From NCBI GenBank assembly GCA_945827765.1, contig CALZPS010000055.1, positions 1 through 8,320 of the forward strand: a stretch of DNA of 8,320 nt, in the 5' to 3' direction. The notes under the pieces are model-generated. The model saw nothing but the letters and a program-made list of their open reading frames with translations. It had not been told where the DNA came from and searched no databases. Positions within the stretch are counted from its first letter, which is position 1. Every line of letters starts with the position of its first letter. Shown in pieces: positions 5,717 through 8,320 of this stretch. The position numbers were made by a program, and so were the translations under genes. This stretch comes from an uncultured Lachnospiraceae bacterium (lineage in GTDB: Bacteria; Bacillota; Clostridia; Lachnospirales; Lachnospiraceae).

Positions 5717-6066
5717 GACATGAAATCAAAACGCCGCTTACCATTATCCGTGCCAATGCAGACCTTCTGGAAATGGATATAGGAGATAATGAATGCTTAA
5801 ATGATATCCGGCAGCAGACGCAACGGTTGACTACACTTACTAATGAACTGGTTTATCTGGCGCGTATGGAAGAGGCGGAGGACAGTCTGCCGAAAATGGA
5901 ACTGTCGATTTCGGATATCGTTCAGAAAACGGTCAACTCGTTTCAAGCACTGGCTCAAATACAGAAGAAAGAACTGGTTTCAGATATTGAGCCTATGCTC
6001 TTTTCTCATGTTTTTGAGCGGTTTTACCGTATGGACCGCTCACGAAATTCGAAAACAGGAGGACAC
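5717..6066 (+). pseudogene. Sensor histidine kinase remnant, 5'- and internally deleted
   Basis: The + strand encodes HEIKTPLTIIRANADLLEMD (from 5719), the H-box with the phosphorylated histidine, then the second dimerisation helix (IRQQTQRLTTLTNELVYLAR) and the linker to KKELVSDIEPML, ending at about 6000. It then jumps to FSHVFERFYRMDRSRNSKTGG (6001-6063), the F-box region of the ATPase domain. The N-box, G1 box and the strands between them, roughly 70-90 residues, are absent. After SKTGGH the expected GIGLSIA is replaced by unrelated sequence leading into the next gene's promoter. The sensor, membrane and HAMP parts are missing too, since the fragment begins at the histidine, and no start codon or ribosome site belongs to it. 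It cannot be a functional kinase as it stands. Its relatives are lantibiotic/antimicrobial-type or envelope-stress kinases of Clostridia; no response regulator is in view. Confidence 0.85.
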
Positions 6067-6087
6067 TTTCATTACCACAAACATTTC

Positions 6088-6116
6088 TTTTCAGAGTGAT
6101 ACAATTCTGTTATAAT
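6088..6116 (+). promoter_or_regulatory. Extended -10 promoter for the oligoendopeptidase gene
   Basis: TG-T-TATAAT (6108-6116) is a perfect extended -10 element. TTTTCA at 6088-6093, 17 bp upstream, is a weak -35, which an extended -10 tolerates. Transcription would start near 6123, giving a leader of about 30 bases to the ATG at 6155. The promoter lies just downstream of the last kinase fragment, so the peptidase gene seems complete with its own control. Confidence 0.75.
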
Positions 6117-6154
6117 AAATATGTCATTAGTAAAAAAACGAGGAGATTAATACG

Positions 6155-7858
6155 ATGAAATTTTCAGAAATGAAGTATGAGCGTCCGGATGTGGAGCTGA
6201 TAAAAGCGCAGTTTGATGAGCTGACTTCACGTCTTGGAGCTGCCGAAAGTTACGAGGATGCAAAAAAAGTTTTTTTGGAGAAGGAACAGTTAGAAAAGCA
6301 TATCAGCACATTGTCTACGTTGGCTGAGGTACGTCATTCCATCGATACGAGGAACGAATATTATGATACAGAGATGAAATTTTGGAATGCGTCGATGCCG
6401 GTGCTTTCCGAGTATATTCAGGCATGGACAAAAGCAATGCTTGAAAGTCCGTTTCGCGCAGATTTTGAAGCAGAGTACGGCAGTTTGATGTTTGTCAATG
6501 CAGAGATGGAGTTAAAGACATTTTCTCCGGAAATCATACCGGAGCTGCAGAAGGAAAATGAATGGAAAACAGCTTATGAAAAGCTGCTTGCCTCGGCACA
6601 GATACCGTTTGAGGGCAAGATGTATACGATTTCTCAGATTACCCCGCTGAAAAACGACGCGGATGACTCGCGCCGTCTGGCGGCATGGAAAGCGGAAGGA
6701 AAGTGGTATAAGGATAATCAGAAAGAGTTGGATGATTTATATGACCAGCTTGTCCACGTGCGTGATGCGATGGGAAGAAAATTGGGATATGACGGTTACA
6801 CCGAGCTTGGATATTATCGGATGAACCGCAACTGTTATACAAAAGAGGATGTGGAGAAGTTCCGAGCTTCTGTCGTGAAGTATCTGGTGCCGGTTGCAGA
6901 CCGGATTTACAGAGAGCAGGCAGAACGGCTCGGTAAAGAGTATCCGATGAGCTTTGCCGACAATGCACTGACTTTTCGATCCGGTAATCCGAAACCGTTT
7001 GGCACTCCGGACGAAATTCTTGCGCATGGAAGGAAGTTTTATGATGAACTTTCACCGGAAACAAGCGAATTCTTCCGTACGATGCTTGACGGGGAACTGC
7101 TGGACGTTTTGTCTACCGAAGGAAAGGCGGGCGGTGGTTTCTGCACAAGCATTCTGGATTATGAGGTTCCGTTTATTTTTGCCAACTTTAACGGAACCCA
7201 GCATGATGTGGAAGTTATTACGCATGAGGCAGGACATGCTTTTGCAGCGTGGATGAACCGCGGGCGTGTGCCGGTCAGCTATATCTGGCCGGGGATGGAA
7301 GCCTGCGAGGTGCACTCTATGTCCATGGAGTTCTTCGCATGGCCGTGGGCAGAAGGATTCTTCGGGGAGGATACCCGAAAGTTTTATTACAGCCATTTGT
7401 CGGGGGCACTTACATTCATTCCTTATGGAACGATGGTGGATCATTTCCAGCATATCGTGTTTGAAAAACCGGATATGACTCCGGGAGAGCGTCATGGTGT
7501 CTGGAAAGAATTGCTCGGTATTTATATGCCGTGGATGAAACTGGATGGTGAGATTGAGTTTTACAGTGAGGGAGAGGGCTGGCAGCGTCAGCATCATATT
7601 TATTCTATGCCGTTCTATTATATTGATTATTGTCTGGCACAGACGGTGGCACTACAGTTCTGGGCGATGATTCAAAATGACCGGGAGAATGCGTGGAAAC
7701 ATTACATGGCATACACGAAACAGGGAGGCAGCCGGGTCTTTACTGAGCTGCTTAAAAACGCAGGACTTCAGAGCCCGTTTGAAGAAACTTGTCTGCGCGG
7801 TGTGTGTGAAACGGCAGATAAATGGCTGGCGGATTTTGATCTGAAAGGAATTTGTTAA
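6155..7858 (+). CDS. M3B-family zinc oligoendopeptidase (PepF type)
   Basis: This 567-residue cytoplasmic metallopeptidase should hydrolyse short to medium peptides in intracellular peptide turnover. The zinc site is VITHEAGHAFAAW with H357, E358 (general base) and H361. The third ligand is probably E385 in GMEACEVHSMSMEFF, 24 residues on, matching the family pattern EIHSMSME. The C-terminal region HHIYSMPFYYIDYCLAQTVA carries the conserved His and Tyr residues that contact substrate. The long helical N-terminal half begins MKFSEMKYERPDVELIKAQF, as in clostridial 'M3 family oligoendopeptidase' entries. The length is normal, with no frameshift. There is no signal peptide. The start ATG 6155 is supported by AGGAG at 6141-6145 with a 9-base spacing. 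The next gene starts 2 bp after the stop, suggesting a shared transcript. Confidence 0.95.
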   Translation: MKFSEMKYERPDVELIKAQFDELTSRLGAAESYEDAKKVFLEKEQLEKHISTLSTLAEVRHSIDTRNEYYDTEMKFWNASMPVLSEYIQAWTKAMLESPFRADFEAEYGSLMFVNAEMELKTFSPEIIPELQKENEWKTAYEKLLASAQIPFEGKMYTISQITPLKNDADDSRRLAAWKAEGKWYKDNQKELDDLYDQLVHVRDAMGRKLGYDGYTELGYYRMNRNCYTKEDVEKFRASVVKYLVPVADRIYREQAERLGKEYPMSFADNALTFRSGNPKPFGTPDEILAHGRKFYDELSPETSEFFRTMLDGELLDVLSTEGKAGGGFCTSILDYEVPFIFANFNGTQHDVEVITHEAGHAFAAWMNRGRVPVSYIWPGMEACEVHSMSMEFFAWPWAEGFFGEDTRKFYYSHLSGALTFIPYGTMVDHFQHIVFEKPDMTPGERHGVWKELLGIYMPWMKLDGEIEFYSEGEGWQRQHHIYSMPFYYIDYCLAQTVALQFWAMIQNDRENAWKHYMAYTKQGGSRVFTELLKNAGLQSPFEETCLRGVCETADKWLADFDLKGIC

Positions 7859-7860
7859 GA

Positions 7861-8229
7861 ATGGCAGAAAAGAAGAAAAAGAGCCGCAGGGCATATCTGG
7901 ATTCTTTCAAAAAGAAAAGTGACGGAACATACGTCTATGAAGGAATATACTATGTATTTGCGGGCGTGAACCTGCGCAGAGATGTGATACTGCTCTGTAT
8001 TCTGGGCGCTGCCATGCTGGCTGCCGTTATCGCAGCTGGCTGTGTGTCTGCACCGGGAACCGGCACTTCATTTTATGTGCTGCTCCCCTATGCGGCAAAT
8101 CTGGTGGCGGTCATCAGTGTGTGCTGGGGAATCGGTCGTCTCGCGGCAGGCGGTGATTCTTTACGGGAATATGTGTATCATGCGACGGTCAGGCAGATAC
8201 CGGGCAGAGCGGTGTTTGCAGCTTTATGA
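7861..8229 (+). CDS. Small membrane protein of unknown function, possibly truncated by a stop
   Basis: I do not recognise this gene. The 122-residue product has a lysine/arginine-rich cytoplasmic start (MAEKKKKSRRAYLDSFKKKS), a short YVYEGIYYVF stretch, then two clear membrane segments at about 41-61 and 71-94, separated by a Gly/Ser/Thr-rich loop. A third hydrophobic segment begins near 117 (AVFAAL), where the frame meets TGA at 8227-8229. Beyond the TGA the same frame is open to the window end and continues the hydrophobic segment, so the true protein is probably longer, with three or four helices. ATG 7861 is preferred over the in-frame TTG at 7852 because AAAGGA (7844-7849) precedes it. 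It follows the peptidase stop by 2 bp and is probably cotranscribed with it. No enzymatic motif is visible. Confidence 0.7.
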   Translation: MAEKKKKSRRAYLDSFKKKSDGTYVYEGIYYVFAGVNLRRDVILLCILGAAMLAAVIAAGCVSAPGTGTSFYVLLPYAANLVAVISVCWGIGRLAAGGDSLREYVYHATVRQIPGRAVFAAL

Positions 8230-8320
8230 GCGGGGGTGGCCACAGCGGGGGAAATTGTCTTTGTTTTCCGAAACGGCACTGACGGTAAATCCACCGGCTG
8301 CGCTTTGTTTTTGGGATTGG
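8230..8320 (+). pseudogene. In-frame continuation of the membrane protein after the TGA
   Basis: Directly after the TGA the same reading frame encodes AGVATAGEIVFVFRNGTDG and then a second hydrophobic run, with no stop before the window edge. The composition matches the preceding gene: AVFAAL joined to AGVATAGEIVFVF makes one credible membrane helix. The simplest reading is one substitution (for example TGC or TGG changed to TGA) splitting a single gene. No new start with a ribosome site is seen here. Confidence 0.55.

Noticed and set aside
5650..5718. Start codon and N-terminus for the kinase fragment at 5650
   Set aside because: The stretch before the H-box is antisense to the lipoprotein linker, so the ATG at 5650 is a chance opening and not the kinase start.
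3612..5756. One 714-residue minus-strand open frame
   Set aside because: Only the 5' part (about 4979-5715) is real coding sequence, from a truncated lipoprotein. The rest is antisense to rsmH and the end of the MATE gene and shows no family resemblance.
8227..8229. TGA as a sense codon (alternative genetic code)
   Set aside because: TGA ends the permease and arsC genes at their normal family lengths, so a general reassignment is not supported; a local mutation or read error is simpler.

Overview
The window looks like chromosomal DNA of a low-to-medium GC Firmicute, most likely a gut Clostridia/Lachnospiraceae member. The support is strong AGGAGG-type ribosome binding sites, TATAAT promoters, and protein types (MepA-like MATE pump, long-form RsmH, M3B oligoendopeptidase, Cthe_2159-type carbohydrate-binding lipoprotein) that I associate with that group. 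This assignment is inference. The first 47 bases are not biological: they are an Illumina Nextera i7 adapter with its index and the Tn5 mosaic end, so the contig starts at a library artefact.

Region 1 (48-2135) is a compact arsenic-type operon on the + strand: an ArsP/DUF318 permease, a small cysteine-rich thioredoxin-fold protein and a thioredoxin-coupled arsenate reductase (ArsC). A perfect 7-bp inverted repeat around an AT-rich -10-like element lies just upstream and is a good ArsR-type operator candidate. No arsR and no ArsB/Acr3 pump are present; a regulator may have been lost at the adapter-terminated end.

Region 2 (2136-4841) starts with a near-consensus promoter and a structured leader, followed by a MepA-like MATE efflux pump. 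After a 100-bp gap comes a long form (354 aa) of RsmH, the 16S rRNA C1402 N4-methyltransferase.

Region 3 (4842-6066) is the odd part. It holds no intact gene. It is a mosaic of pieces: a possible stub of a gene translationally coupled to rsmH, a short inverted piece resembling a histidine-kinase catalytic domain, about 740 bp of an inverted Cthe_2159-family lipoprotein gene cut at its lipobox, and a histidine kinase fragment on the + strand with a large internal deletion. The joints are abrupt. Either a genomic deletion/inversion scar or an amplification/assembly chimera would explain this, and the adapter at the contig start makes the artefact explanation serious.

Region 4 (6067-8320) has an extended -10 promoter, an intact M3B oligoendopeptidase (PepF type), and right behind it a small membrane protein whose reading frame is cut by one TGA and then stays open, in the same frame, to the end of the window.

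I see no CRISPR array, tRNA, rRNA, IS element or phage gene. The most useful result is recognition of the scrambled block, the adapter and the in-frame stop, which affect how far this contig can be trusted.
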